A DNA stretch of 64,000 nucleotides from Embiotoca jacksoni (GCA_022577435.1 JAKOON010000006.1:20311501-20375500); one strand, 5' to 3'; shown: positions 12,431 to 25,600, numbered from the stretch's first letter. Numbers and translations: made by a program. Notes: generated by a model not told the origin, from the sequence alone.

Positions 12431-15265
12431 GTTGGGCATGTCCGCCGACGCACAATCAGCGTCTCAATTGAGAGTTGAGGGCATCCCTGTGAAAATCCTA
12501 TCGCGTAATGTGTAATTCCAGCTAAACTGTAATTCTCAGGCTAAATGGTTTGACAGGGGAATAAGAGGCGGAGGAGGAGGAGCCTGTTGGTCGGAGATGA
12601 TCTCTAATGGGAAAGACAAACGCACCAATCCGGGGAGTCGAGTCCAGTGTAGCTAAATGAGGAAGAGGGTCACTTAGGTGGTCTTCTGTTTAGCCTTTCA
12701 TCCTGTTTACATGATAATGTGTCCCACAGAGCAGCGTGATAACATTGTGACGTCCCTATCACTTGTTCTTCCGTGGACAACTTGCATGTGTTTGTGTGTA
12801 TAAGAAGGAAAGGCTTTGATGATCATTACTGCAGAACCAGAAGGATTCCGGTGTTGCAACCACTGAAGCCATGCCTGAGTTTCAGTGCATCTTCAGATCA
12901 CTGATGGTATGCTTGACCTTGGCCGTGTCTAGAGAGAGAACTGGCACTGTCCCCGTAGTGACTGCTGTAGCGTGTTCCTCGTTTATTTTGTAATTCTAAC
13001 ATGTCTTTTCATTTCAGTTTTTTTCACTCCCTGCCCTATTTTCCTGCCGGCGTGATTATCCGTCAGGATCTCTGTCGGCCCCTGCGGTTTTTTTCCCTTT
13101 TGTTCACCCCGTTCTCCTTTCCCCTGTGTGCTCTGTCATTCCCCTGTTTGTGTTTGTCTCCCACATGCTCTGTGTTTTGGTCTGTGTCTGGAGGGTGTGG
13201 TTTTCTCCACTGCCTTCCTCCAGACACGTCACAATAATTACCACCACCTGCTCAGCTGGCACAGCTCTACCTGATTCCACTAAATCACCGCCTGGTTGTA
13301 TATTTACTCCGGTCCTGAACTCCACCTTCGTCGGTCCGTACCCTCAGCTCGCCTCGTACCACGTTACCGCTAAGTTCTCGACCCGCATTACACTGTCCGG
13401 CTCTGACCTTTTGTCGGAGACCACTCAGTCGACAAACCCTGCTGTCCTGCGTCGGTCCTCCGGAGACCCTCCGTGGACCCCCTGCTGTCCTGCTGCTCCG
13501 GGCGCCGAGCACGGAGCCGCTCCTCCCGAGCAGCCTGGACTGCCCCGTTGGTCGACAGCGCCGACTCTGCAGTTTCTGCATTCTATCCCTGTCTCTGTGG
13601 TTGCTATTGGGTCCATATCCTGCACTCCCTCAACGTTATCAGTCTGATCAGTTTCAGCTGTTCCTCGTTGTCCCCCTCTTTTGTCATTTTTGCCCATCTT
13701 CTCAGTTCGTTGTCCCTGTTTCAGCTTCCATCGTCTGGCTTGACTGCTGTTTTTGTTCCCAGTTTTCTTTGTTTGTTTTTCTTTGACAATTGGGACCCAG
13801 TGTGCTTACCTTGCTTTGTGTCATCTCTCTCTGTATTGGAGCTCATGTTTTGATAGCAAAACAAAAAAGTTTAGTTTTTTTTCAACCACATGCTCCAATT
13901 ATTACGCATTTATATAAATGTAACAGGAAAGCAGTAACTTCAGTTGGATGTTATTAACAGGCAGACAATTTTGCCACAAACGGGACACATGATGACACAC
14001 AGGGCGGTATGAGAAAGTAAAAACCCAACTCATACTCCAACATAAAGTGCAAGCGTTCACATTTCTGGTTTACAATCTTTCTACCTAACTATTATTGCTT
14101 AAAAACTTAAGAGTAGATCTTTACCTAACAGCAGTGGTATGTAGGATTGCAGGTCACATATCCACAGGCAAGAGGCCGAGCTGAACATTAGTGGCTGTGT
14201 TCGACTCTGAATTTCAATTTGGCGAGGTCACACCCAAGTCAAAATCAAGACACAAGATAGCACGCTTGCAATGTTGCCAGACTGGATGGTTTTCAAATCC
14301 AAATATGTTCTGCTCTTTGGCTCTGTTGGCAGCTACAGCAAAACAACATGTTATGTATGCCATTTCTTATAAACAAAAAAAGAAGTATGTTAGGTGAACA
14401 AGTCAGTGTCTTATATTTTCCTCTTATGTTAACTTCAACCGCCAATATTTCTCCCTTTCGCTCCTCTAAGGTTGCCTGCTGATTATACCATTTCATAACA
14501 ATGTTGTAGCATCTTTGCACCTTTTGAGTTTCTGCTCTGCTCGCGGCCGCCTCTTACTTTTCAACAGGAGGAAAAAGCCTTTAACTCTTTTTAATCTCTA
14601 AGCCTCATACACTGCGTGCACTTTTTATTATTATGTATGAGCGGTTTCTCAGGATTACTTCTATTGTTGAAAATATAGAATACTGTCAGGGAATCTCAAT
14701 TTTAATTTGGAAGAAAAATAAACATTAAACAAAGACAAATTCAGAACTTAGTGTTTCAAAAAGAAAAGTAATCCTCCAAAAATAAATGTGCACAATTACT
14801 AGACAAGTAGATGAATGCTTTTCAATTTACTTTATAAACAACAATCAACTCCTGAAAGACTAAAGTTGCAGATTTTGAGATCTGTCCTGATGGTCTTGCC
14901 AACACATCCTCTCCCATGACTCTCAAATCCATTGCACCTTGTACATCCTCCACAGGCTGCAGTATTTTACTTAAGCTACAATAATAATAAAAAAATGTAA
15001 CAATAGAATAATAAGGTACCAAGTTTACTAAAAATAATAAAAGTACATATTGGGTAAACTATAAATGCAGACTTACTACAGGCATTTTAATAGCAGTAAT
15101 GGTTGTTGTTTTCAGATATTTTATTAAAATGCCAACAGTCATCCTGACTCATCAACTCACCAGGGACAATGTACAGAAGGAAAGCAGCGTGAAATACAGT
15201 AGAGGAGAAACGCCTTCAACAATGCTTCACCCGAAAACCCTTTTTCAAACATTTCCACCCATGAA
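12429..15265. other. Intergenic; possible retroelement remnant at 13000-13650
   Basis: No gene supported. The C/T-rich stretch at about 13000-13650 has a composition and phrases reminiscent of a fish gypsy-type LTR or leader ('attaccaccacctgctcagc', and 'gggtccatatcctgcactcc' near 13609). I found no TG...CA ends with a target duplication, so it stays unassigned. The segment 12450-12660 is simple-repeat-free and could be conserved non-coding DNA. Confidence 0.3.
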
Positions 15266-15507
15266 TCATCGAGTTTGCAACTCGGCTGACAGTTTACCGT
15301 CTCCAAGACCAAGTAATATCTTCTGAGTAAATTCAAAAGTGTTGGTCAGTGCTTGAGGGTAACTGAGATGGAGAGCATATATCCGTCCAAACATTACCAG
15401 GGAGGCATCAGCAAGTCTGGGGAGGCTGACCACGATGTCACTTTCGATGATGACAGATATTTTGAGAAGCTGGTAGTGAACTGGATTTCCTTCATTGTCA
15501 CTAATGA
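15266..15507 (-). pseudogene. C-terminal exon relic of a multicopy fish gene family
   Basis: On the minus strand an acceptor-like 'ttccttacag' precedes an open frame of about 80 residues ending at a TGA (15268-15266). It contains HYQLLKISVIIESDIVV, then LVMFGRIYALHLSYPQAL and NTFEFTQKILLGLGDGKLS. This strongly recalls the C-terminus of an abundant, poorly characterised fish family often annotated as SAMD3-like or uncharacterised ('L.GLIYALNLSYP..L..TFE..QK....L...KLS'). I saw no upstream exons, so this is either an orphan exon or the tail of a decayed copy. Its biochemical role is unknown to me. The identification is from memory of the motif; the frame and splice-like boundary are seen. Confidence 0.45.
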
Positions 15508-18090
15508 CTGTAAGGAAGGTCACTGCATCATATGAGAATGAGAATAGAGATACTAATCAAAGTAACCAGTCGTGTCCACACATATGAGAGTTGAATTATT
15601 TTAAAATCCATTTATATAATTGTCTTTTCTTTTTTGATAAATCATCTTTCCTGTTGGATTAACTACAATCATTTTTCTCCTTCCACTGGCAGATGCCGAC
15701 CAGCGCTTCATATTTGTCCGGGTGAAGGACTTTGGAAGCCAAACAATGGTGTATGCCAGCTCTATTCTTCTAATAAAGTATTCTGAAACTTTAAATATAC
15801 CGGCAGACAGCCCTTTTGCCAAAGTCGGGTGTACCGGGTCCCATGTCATGCACCATTGTGGAGGATGCTGCATTCTCGTAAGACCTATCTAGTGAGACGG
15901 TTTCCTGGGACCGACACCCCAAGATGGAGGAGGATTTTGAATTCAACTGTCCGGGTCTAGGACCGAGGTTTACTGTCCTTCGGCATACTTTCATCCAGAT
16001 GGTGGGTGGCTAAGAAAGAAAGAGAGGTGTCAGTTTCATGTAATATTGCTGGTATGATGTCAATGGCCAGTTTTTCTGGGAATAGCTCTCGTCTCAGGAA
16101 TAATAGGCAGAATGCCAAATTTCTAGAAGATGTGCCGCAGCAGCGATGCGTGGTCTGCCTCGTGCAGGCTGCGTGGCTGCTATAAGCTGCTAACATGAGT
16201 GCTATCATGACAACCAAGATGTTTCGTGACTGGCACGCATACGTAACGCAGGCAATGTGGCCCAACTGTAAGGTGTGCAGTGTAAAGTGGGAGAGTGAAG
16301 TCCAATGTTGTACTCGAACAGGAGTAGACAGCAGCATCGTCCTCCTTTGGAACTGAAGTATGTCCGAAATGAACCTCTTAACTGACCTGGACTCACCTTT
16401 GTAATTTCCCAAAAGAGAGTTTTAACTTGTCAGCTTTTCTTCGCCTGCTGGCCATTCTCATCCACACTGCTTCATGTTGTTTTGGTGCAGACTGACATGT
16501 CACTGATTGCATTGAGAGAGGGAAACAATTTTCTCTTGTTGAGCTGCTAATTGGCCACAATGTTGCCCTGACCTCTCCAGTATGGACACCAAACCCACAG
16601 TTGCATTTCCCACTCACTAACCCCTCAGGTCCGGAACCCAGAGCCCTTTACCTTTTTTTCATACACAGTGAGATGGCAGATGAGTATGCTACCAAGCTCT
16701 CGACCTCCACATATGCCGTGTCAGCTTGTTAATTAACAGCAAACACCTGCTGGTACAGTGGAGAGGAGAGCGAACCTGCAGAGGAGAGTCAGAGAACGAG
16801 GGAATGAACACAAACCTCTGGACAGATGGATAGACGGAGTTCTTCACTGAACACTGCAGTACCCAAACATGAATAAAAGGATAGTCTTGTATAAGTATGT
16901 ATGGATTCCTCTGACTGGAGATTTAATACAATAATAACTGGATACCTTAGTTATATTCATGTGAAGACTCAACTGAGATTCAGCAGGAATCCTGCTGAAT
17001 AATTAAATCAATTACTTCATTAGCTAACAGGACGGTTTCTAAATGCATATTAAAGGTAAAAAAAAAAAAAAGTGACACCAACTATTAAAACATAAAAAAA
17101 CAGTGTAATCTATTCAGTCCTGGAGTTACCAAAAAGCACATGTACATCGCTACGACGTCTGCACGAGATCTCTACATCTGCAGTTGATCGTGACCATTTT
17201 TGAAGTGTCTTCTTTTTGTTTGGCATCCAGCTTATTGGCTCATTAACACCACTGAAGCTTTGTCTATTGATTATTTGAACGTATCATTGTGTGATGAAAA
17301 CCTATCTGCGCAACAATGTAAATTCGATGTAGGGGCAATGTAATCAGTGTAGGTCAAGAGAGAGGTTGAGCGACGTTGGATGAGTGATGGGTTTTTGAGG
17401 AGATGGGGTGAAGGGCGCACTTCAAATCACTCTCAAACTACTACATTCATTAAATCTGAGCTTGAACCATCCCATCAGGTTGAGCTCGGTTGGGTTTGTG
17501 CTGAAAATTACAAACTGTAGTGTTGAGACATTTACATTTTCCCGAAGAGTTTAAACTATATAAAATTAAAAGGAAAACATCTCATCAGAACATTTGTCTG
17601 TATGTGGTACGAAGTTCATTTTCTGCATCAATGCCATTGAAATAGAGGGAAATTATTCACTAATAATAGATGGTTAAATGCAATTTATGAGGAAGACACC
17701 TCCCCTTATGGCTTGGATGTAACTTTACGCCTTTAAGTTTGATCAGTACCAAGCATTTGTCTCAAATAAACATTGCAGTATTCTAAACTGTAATTTAAAT
17801 CCGCAATGTTTTCTAGTGTCCGTCGTCGGTGAAATAAGAACACAGCCTTGTAAAGAGGGCAAAACTGATTGATAAGTGGTGTCCTGCTCCAAACAGGGGA
17901 GACATTAGTCAAACTAGTCGTATCAGCTCTGTTACTATCACCTCTCCAAGTGCAGCATTGCAGACATCGCAAGTGGCTGTTGTGCTGCTCTCATTTCCAA
18001 TTTGCACTGCACAAATTTTAGCCTCACATTTTAGCCAGAATATATATCTGCATCCTGCTGCAAACTGTTCTCTCCATATATTGAAATACA
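15508..18090. other. Intergenic, no gene recognised
   Basis: No convincing exon. A perfect 23-bp palindrome lies at 16978-17000. Minus-strand open frames near 15601-16617 show no family that I recognise. Confidence 0.4.
16978..17000. repeat. Perfect 23-bp palindrome
   Basis: Eleven-base arms ATTCAGCAGGA and TCCTGCTGAAT flank one central A. It could be a protein-binding dyad or chance; no context decides. Confidence 0.9.
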
Positions 18091-18145
18091 CTTATTGTAA
18101 GTCGCTTTGGACAAAAGCGTCAGCTAAATGAAATGTAATGTAATA
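18091..18145 (+). mobile_element. 3' tail of a fish SINE/LINE with TGTAA-type repeat
   Basis: The phrase 'gtaagtcgctttggacaaaa' followed by 'gcgtcagctaaatg' and 'aaatgtaatgtaata' is, from memory, a very common tail of fish retroposons (V-SINE/L2-like; usual form 'gtaagtcgctttggataaaagcgtctgctaaatg'). Only the tail is recognisable, so the copy is 5'-truncated, as is usual for target-primed insertion. Confidence 0.7.
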
Positions 18146-18170
18146 TATGACACCCATGCTACATTAAAAC

Positions 18171-18285
18171 AAAGGATCGGGGCTCAATACATAAGACAGT
18201 TTAGCCAATACCGATCAGTTAGAAAATACATAATTGGTCCCAATACCGATGCTTGAGATCGGCTTGAGGCATCCCTAATTAATTA
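18171..18285. mobile_element. Possible hAT-type element fragment
   Basis: Repeated 'ataccgat' and 'gatcgg' phrases end in 'gaggcatccctaatt', like the ends of common fish hAT-derived elements ('...gatcggtgcatccctaat'). No partner inverted repeat was found nearby. Confidence 0.3.
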
Positions 18286-20239
18286 CCATTACCAATTACC
18301 ATTATTCAACCTAATTTTGCTTTTACACAATGATTTTAGAAGCATGTAGAAGTTATTAAGAGTTTGTCTCGTGTCTTATTTGTATAAACTGTTGGTAATG
18401 TGCTTTATAAGTCAAAATTGGTGCGCAATCAAAGCTCCAAGGGTACTTTTTCTTTTTTTTTTTTTTTTGCATGTGGTAGGGTGATTTTTTTTAAATCTAT
18501 TTCTTTTTTACTTTTCGTTCTGACAACCTGCTGAGGCTGTTTATAGATTTTCTGATTTGTTTCAGCTACATCCAGCCATTCTAAATTTAGATTGTAGAAT
18601 TGTAAAACACATTTAGACAAATATAGTCACGATGTTACATTTTACACATACCAAAAACAACAGTCACTTCATTTTCTCCTGCATTTTCTGGCTATGTTTT
18701 TTTTCTCGCTTTGAAATGTTGAATAACTATTTAAATATATTAACTTAAATAAGACCACTGTTCAGAGTGCACAACTCCACTAAAAAATCATAGATTTTTC
18801 TGAAGGATATAACGGTGGTAAGTACTGGGGGAGGCATTAACGTGGGGGACAGCATGCAAAAAAAAGGAAATAGGGAGTGACGAGTTCCAAGCTCAATCAG
18901 CTGTAATTTCTGCCCTGACCAGTCAATGTGGTACTGTTGAATGAGAGTGGACAGCCTCTATCTGAACCAATCAGACCAGTGAACCATGACTTCACCTCCC
19001 TCACCACCCCATGCTACTCCAAATTATCAGTTTATTGAGTCAGAGACAGATCACCCCAAAGCCTTGTTATGCTCCATGGATGTGCTGTCATATTTAGGTT
19101 GTGTATCTTTGACATGACATTTTGTTCATGTGATGTGTGTGCGATCATAAGTGTACGGATGAGCATATATACGTAGGTGTTGGTGTTGCATGTTGTGTAT
19201 ATGTCTCCTTTTTGACGTTGGGGATGTTTTCAGTGTTCTCTCATATTTTACCATTACTTGTTTAGATGATTGCTTTTTTTATTTAACAGCTCAATATTTC
19301 GTAGATTTTTTTGAATCCATGTTCTCTTGTCTCCAAACGGTAGCTGGACAGCAGGGGAGCATCTAATTCTGCACAATATCAGAATATAAACCTGTCAAAT
19401 TCTGCCTCCTGTGGTCTTGACAACCATAGAATTTCCGATGATGTTCAGATGGCGAATAAGATTGTCAACTTGTCAAACTGACAGAGGCTGCACTTGTTAC
19501 TGTCAACGACCAGCAACAGCTAATCAGTCTTGTCATTTCATAGCTTGGTGAGAAAAAATGGATGAAAAGTGGATTGCAGCCGTTCAAAGATCACTCTCTT
19601 CTCCTTCTACTGAAAGACAGTAATGCAGTAATGATGTTTTAAAGTAGTTTGGTGGAAATACCTGTGGTTGAGTTTTTTTTTTTTTCTCTTTTGACCTGTC
19701 AGTGCATGTAACCAATCAGCTGACAATTCATGTATGTCAAAATGATTTCCAAATCATGTAAGGTTGTGAAGAGAAATGTCAAAGCAAAGAATCTAAAGTT
19801 TGGACCATATGCCAGTATGCAATGTTGGTGACAGTTTGAAGAAACAGAACATGGACACTACAATTAGGAAGTGCATAGCTTTATGATGATACCACTAAAT
19901 TCAATTCTCCACTAATTCAAGGTTCAACAAGACCAATATAAGGCAGAATTCTAAAAGGAGGGAAATTATAAAGAGGTGCAAAACTGATAATATAACACGT
20001 GGAATTACCAAGAACAACATGTTTTATTCTTACAAGTGAGTCCAGTAATTCTAATCAAGCATGTTGTTCATTTGATGCCATTTTATATTATAATGTCTTG
20101 TATGCTTCAACTATGCAAAAGAGACGCCAGCTGAAATGTCTAACCCGGTTCATCGTTCATTGTCTTGGAAATGCACATCCATGGATTTTGGGGGCCGACA
20201 TTCAGTTGGAGCACTGAAGGGAGAAGTGTCTAATCACTT
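18286..20239. other. Intergenic, no gene recognised
   Basis: AT-rich, with homopolymer T runs near 18451-18468 and 19672-19685. No exon or repeat was recognised with confidence. Confidence 0.4.
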
Positions 20240-20720
20240 GGCATATTCCAGAGGGCGGGTTTAACATATAGTGAGCATAACCCTTGACTCTCAGTTGATG
20301 AACCTTAAAATGAGATAATCTGAGTATTTGGTTCCAGAACAGCTGATCTGAGTTAGTTCAATCAAGTTCAACTCTGGGTATGCACGAGTTAAGCATGTGC
20401 ATGACACCTATAAAAAGCCATGATGAGCTCAGATTGTACAATTCACCATAGCAACCAGCAATAAATAATGGTTGTCCTACTTCACCCCACTGGAAATAGA
20501 AGTTCTATTACATGCTTATGTAGAGTATGAGGACACTTTCAGATAAAAAGCTGGAGTGGAAAACGAATTGACAATTGGCACATGGAAGAGAATTGCTGAG
20601 TATTACAGGTGATAAAGTGGTGGAATATTATGTGAAAAAAACTCATTGCATTTAGTCCCATTAGAACAAAGCACACTTGAAATCAGTTGACAATAAAATC
20701 TAAAAACACAGATCCCACTT
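20240..20720 (+). mobile_element. Relic of a Harbinger/ISL2EU-like element with a Myb/SANT-like fragment
   Basis: One frame at 20478-20609 reads YFTPLEIEVLLHAYVEYEDT, FR, a stop, then TIGTWKRIAEYYR. This matches the Myb/SANT-like opening 'F.PLE.E.LL.AY.E....FR' and the following 'W..IA...N' helix, with one in-frame stop and a loss after it. Upstream (20254-20440), the phrases 'gagggcgggtttaa', 'ctcagttgatgaacc' and 'gatctgagttagtt', and a 'ctataaaaagccatga' promoter-like segment, resemble the 5' region of fish ISL2EU-type elements as I remember them. No transposase was seen downstream. The name is inference; the open frame and stop are direct. Confidence 0.45.
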
Positions 20721-21511
20721 AATACAAGGTAAGTAAATATCATTTAGTGGCTTAAACCTCCAACAACATGCTTTTTCAACACATATAAATGTCCCATCGC
20801 TCTACAACATATTTAGTGGATTAACATTTCAGTTCTATTCAGCTAACAAAAAGAAGGGGCCTGCAGAATGATGAGTGCTACTATCTGTTTTCTAATCATT
20901 GCTTTGACTCCTTTTTTCTTGACTGTTTGATGTGGAGAACTTGTACTTGCATAACAGGATTGTTATTGCTTCCGTAATGTCACTCCATTTTTTTTTTTTT
21001 TTTGAGGTGCAGGTAAAGCTTGGATTGCTTGTTTACCTGTCAGATGTAGTACCTCAACAGAAACAAAAACAAAAATCCCTCTTCAAACAATGTCTGACTC
21101 TCGCACTGGTGCTACAGGCTCAAGTCCGACAACTACAGTGTTTCCTACTGAAATGATGCAAGTAAGTTGCTCGTCGTAGCACCACCATGGGCAACAATAG
21201 TGTCTTCCCGGGCTAAACAATACATAGTCATTTGGTCTACGTCAGAGTTTGTAAAACCCTTAATATTCACTGCTGCAGGCAAAGTTTCCTTTTAGGCGCT
21301 CTTGGCAAGAGTTGGACTCTATAACACGTATAAGATAAGGTTTACTGTGTGTGGAATAATGGTTCATGTCTGCCTTAGTTGTTCTCTGTGTACTTCTCCA
21401 ACCCTTAAGGTGGCTCCAGCATCGCAAGTTCAAGCTCACCTCCAGAAACATCGAGTTCAAGTTGGAGTGCCACAACTTGTCGACAATCTGACAAAAGTTG
21501 GCATGGAAGAA
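20721..21511. other. Intergenic, no gene recognised
   Basis: AT-rich spacer between two relics. The last 100 bases may carry further degraded coding sequence of the next entry. Confidence 0.35.
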
Positions 21512-21985
21512 GATGCCATTTGAGATCATGAGAACGCTGGAAGCTGGGAAGCGTCCAGCAAAAATCGAGAGAGTCGCAATAATACAACTGATTACCGTTA
21601 AACTCTTACAAGTATGCCCAGCCCCTGGGGAATAAACACCTACATGAGATTGCAATAAAGATGGCGTATCGTGTGGCTTTCACTCCAGTCACTTAACAGA
21701 TGGTCAGCAGGATGGTTAACTTGAGAAGCAGTTCATTGTATTTGAAGAGACAACTTATTAGGGCCAGTGAAGGGTAGGAAACCCCACCCAGGAAGAGACG
21801 AATAGACACCCATGAATGTATCAATTGGCAACCAACGCAGCCACCATTTGAGGAAAATCCCAAATCTCAGAAACATGCACGAGAAAAGTTAAAGAAAATA
21901 CCCAAAGGAGGATGCAGTGTCACCAAAGGTATTAAGGATATGATGAGGGCCACCTTCTTCTCAGAGAAAAGACCTCGTCAGTGAA
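21512..21985 (+). pseudogene. Decayed copy of a multicopy fish family (same family as 15.3 kb?)
   Basis: A frame at 21512-21628 reads MPFEIMRTLEAGKRPAKIER and then VAIIQLITVKLLQV. A second frame (about 21630-21985) continues KHLHEIAIKMAYRVAF...QMVSRMVNLRSSS, then after two stops ETPPRKRRIDTHECINWQP, and ends KGIKDMMRATFFSEKRPRQ-stop. The order of a Lys/Arg-rich helix, a conserved 'LH..A..M' helix, an 'R+++' linker and a 'MM+.TF..+R' segment recalls the central part of the uncharacterised fish family whose C-terminus is seen at 15.3 kb. Frameshifts and stops make it non-functional. The family assignment is tentative. Confidence 0.4.
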
Positions 21986-22074
21986 GTTTAAACCTTTGAT
22001 TTGACAAATCAATGACTATATTTATTTGAAGCAAGTGGCAAGAAGACGTATTTTAAAGAGCTCATGCTACATCC

Positions 22075-22135
22075 CTGAAAATGCGGAGAAACAATCACGA
22101 GAGTGACGTGGAGATGTTTCCTCAGTGAACGCAAT
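22075..22135 (+). repeat. Direct repeat, copy 1
   Basis: About 61 bp starting 'ctgaaaatgcggagaaacaa' and ending '...gatgtttcctcagtgaac'. It pairs with 22573-22633; the two start 498 bp apart and match at roughly four bases in five. Confidence 0.75.
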
Positions 22136-22572
22136 TACTGGAAATAATTAAATACATTTACAATTTACAACATCACAAAATAATCAACATTTAGCTACAC
22201 TGTGGCTACAGCAGAGTACAAAGTTCTCATTACATAATGTACCTTGACTGGTAATCTGCATGCAGCTGTAGTTGAATTAACACAGACAAAACTTCTTAGA
22301 GTTGCGAGATAAACAGAACACAAACTGTATAAAAAAAAAAAAAAACAACGTTTACATACATTCAATTTGTTAACACATAAATACACAAAACGTCTGAATC
22401 ACTCGGTGGAGTTACGGGCTGAACCGAGCTAACGAGCGCGGCTTCACACTTTACACTGCTCGACAAAACTCATTAACTCACTCAAAATACGACATGTACA
22501 GTCTCTTGGCACTTCGGACTCATTAGGAAATTATTACAAACACTTTACTGCTGTGAAACAACATCGACACAC

Positions 22573-22633
22573 CTGAAAACGGGGAGAAATGATCACGGGA
22601 GTGATGTGGTGATGTTTCCTCAGTGAACTGGAA
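22573..22633 (+). repeat. Direct repeat, copy 2
   Basis: Partner of 22075-22135, starting 'ctgaaaacggggagaaatga' and sharing the exact run 'gatgtttcctcagtgaac'. Confidence 0.75.
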
Positions 22634-25600
22634 TGAGGAAAAGAATGATGAAAACACTGCACATTCCCCGGGTGTGCAGGCGAAGACAAAAGCAATCAAT
22701 CTCAGGATAGCTGATCAGGCAACTTATCGCATGATTGATAACACAATAATGAATTCACTTCAAACAAAAATGAATGAAATTTAATGAATCATTAAAAGTG
22801 TTTTTAGCGTTCTAACCTATTTTAGCACAATATAAGTTCTTGCTGTTTTAAACCATTTTTAAGCACATTTTGTCCATTCTTCGTCATGACATGGGGTCGT
22901 TTTACCTGTTTGACAGGATTTTAACCTCCATGTATGAAGCCTCCAGTACCACACATCTTCAGTTGTGTACCTCGAAATCATTGGATGTTTCGGCCTTTTG
23001 TCACAAGACACCCTGAGTCAAGGCAGGTCCACCAGTGGCTGATCAGACCGGGCTTCTAGGTGGTCACGTCAGAGCCTAGAAGGGATCTCTTATCTTCAGC
23101 CACAGATAGTGACTGCTCCTTTCTGCACCGTTGGCAAGGTCTTTAATTTGCCTTCTTGTGGGCCTGCCCTCTGACTCTTACTTCCCTCACGAGCTTTGTG
23201 GTGCAACTGGCAATAAAGCCTCTGCAATTCACCAATGGTTGATTTTATTATTTGATTTTTAAAGATGTCTAACTGTGTCGATCTATTTACACAGTGAATC
23301 TTATGGAGGTCTTCTTTTGTTTGGCTTTTGATCTCAAATATAGAATAGTCAGAATAGTTGAGTCCCCCTTTAACTTGAACTGTGTGATTTCTACGTCACC
23401 TGCAATCCTGTGGAATTCCTCTTTGATGTTGCGTAGCGGTCGGTGCCCAGAGAACGGAAATGGGAAGTTTTATGTTTATGTGACACTTTTCTTACGGCTC
23501 TACAAACAGTTTATTTCCCGATATCTTCTGTGTCACTGATATTACAGAGAAACCCCTTCCAAAGAGCAAGAGCAACACAACAAATTTACTCTCATCTGAG
23601 AGTTACCATGGTAACTGAACCAGAGTTTAAATTACTTCTTTGGCTGTTTCCCTTATCTTCAGGTCAACAAAGTCAGAGTTTTCACTTGAACCCAATTTCT
23701 GGAATTTTTCCCAGCATTGGGAGCGTGAAGTTGTTGGGCCAATATAGCATTGTTAAATAAAAGGAGTAAAAACACAGAGCAGAGGTCTCCCGACCTGTAC
23801 GACCAAAGATAACACAGCTTAAAAAAAAAGTCACCAGCAATAATCGATGCAAGTGCAACAAAAGGGGAGTTCAGAAGTTGTTGTTTATTTAATTAGCAAT
23901 CAGCAACTATAACAGGCTGCACGCATGGTTTACCACTTGGCAACAGCGACAGTTTGGCTCTACTGTACATTATACTGTGTACTGTATTGTACTGTGCTCT
24001 ATTGGCCTCCACAAACATTATAGGACATGCTTAATACAGCTGTGGATACATCGTCCTACAGCTACTCCCAAAGAATGTGCATGCACTGCAGTAAAACAGA
24101 AAACTATTAAATAAATACACTGCAACTCTATCTATGTTGCTTTTTTAGGCATCTAAATTCTAAATTTAAATAAATATGTAATACAATGCAAAGAACTTAT
24201 TAACCTTGAATTATGGACATTTGCATTGGAATTACTCAGTAAAGTAAACCATAACAAATTGTTGACTCATTTTTTAAGACTTTGAAACCATAAATGAAAT
24301 TCAATTTTCACCTCCACTGGACAACAATATATTTGTGTTTCTCATTTAGCCCCGTTAAGAAATGAGGTTGCCAAACTGTCCTTGAATTTTTGTTCCTCTT
24401 TCCTGTATCCCTGAAATAAAACCTTCCCTCATCATAAACATAGAAATGAAAAGACATACCCCCCACATACAGTACTCTTACTGGCACAGATAAACAGTAT
24501 ATCGCACTCATACACCAGTTTTTCTCATCTCTTTTTTTGCCATTTATATAATTTGCAACATATCATGTAGGGTTTAAGCCTCAGCCCACACTTTACATTC
24601 TGCTTGGCTCTTCATTTCAAAATGCATACATTGCCGCAGACCAAAGCCTCTGACAGCAAATATATGCAGGGGCTCTCACTATCTCCCCCCTTCACGTTGA
24701 TGGGCAATCATTTCCCATCCACATTACATAACGCAGATAAACCTCTTAAATGTTATGCCTCTCAGTGTGAAAATTGCTAATCTCTGTGGATGCCTCGGCA
24801 GCAGGCCTTTGCCAGTTTAATTTTCAATAACAGTTATCATTTTAACATTTTACCAGTGGTGGACAGTTTTATCCTCGGTGCCTTCAAGTGCTGCATTTAT
24901 AGCGTGGTTCGTCGGGCTTCCCTTGGTTTTCACAGTTGACACACAGCTGTAGCTGCCATCTTAAACTCAAAAGGGAGTTAAGTTGTGTTTGTTACGTGCT
25001 GGTGACAGTTCATCTAGATAAAGGAGACAGAATGTCATGTTAGCAAGTCAAACCTAAGCGTGACGAAAATGAATGTTTTTGTCCTCCTCTCCAGCTCCGT
25101 TGCTTTCTCAGTTTCCCTGCACATATCGGCACAAACTGCAGGCACAATCGACATTTTTTTGTTTTGTTATTCCTTTATGCCTTATTTCTCTCTCGATTCT
25201 ACCGATTTGATGTGGTTGTCTCTTGACGTTAAATAAATTAGCGCGGTGTTGCACAAATGCATACAGTGGAACAACACACGTTCGTGCACAGACTCATTGC
25301 TTATACCCACTTACAGTGTCCATCCTCACAACCGCTGCCACACAAGAGGGAAAATCGATCAATGTCATGAAATAAGATTTATAATGATTTTGTTCTAAAA
25401 GTGGCAGAATGATACTGTACTGTCAAGTCTTTCTTTCTGTACCTTACATCCACACACTGATCCCACCACAGCGAAAAGCTTAATTCATTCCGTTCTATTA
25501 AAGGAAGCATAACGACGTACACTCTGTTTCAACCACACACGCGCACCTCAATAAAAATAGACTGCTGCTTGATGAATCCGCTTGCTGTAGTGGTAACTCC

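Noticed and set aside
13000..13650. Gypsy-type LTR
   Set aside because: Composition and phrasing fit, but no TG...CA boundaries with a target duplication could be found, unlike the clear case at 28.0 kb.
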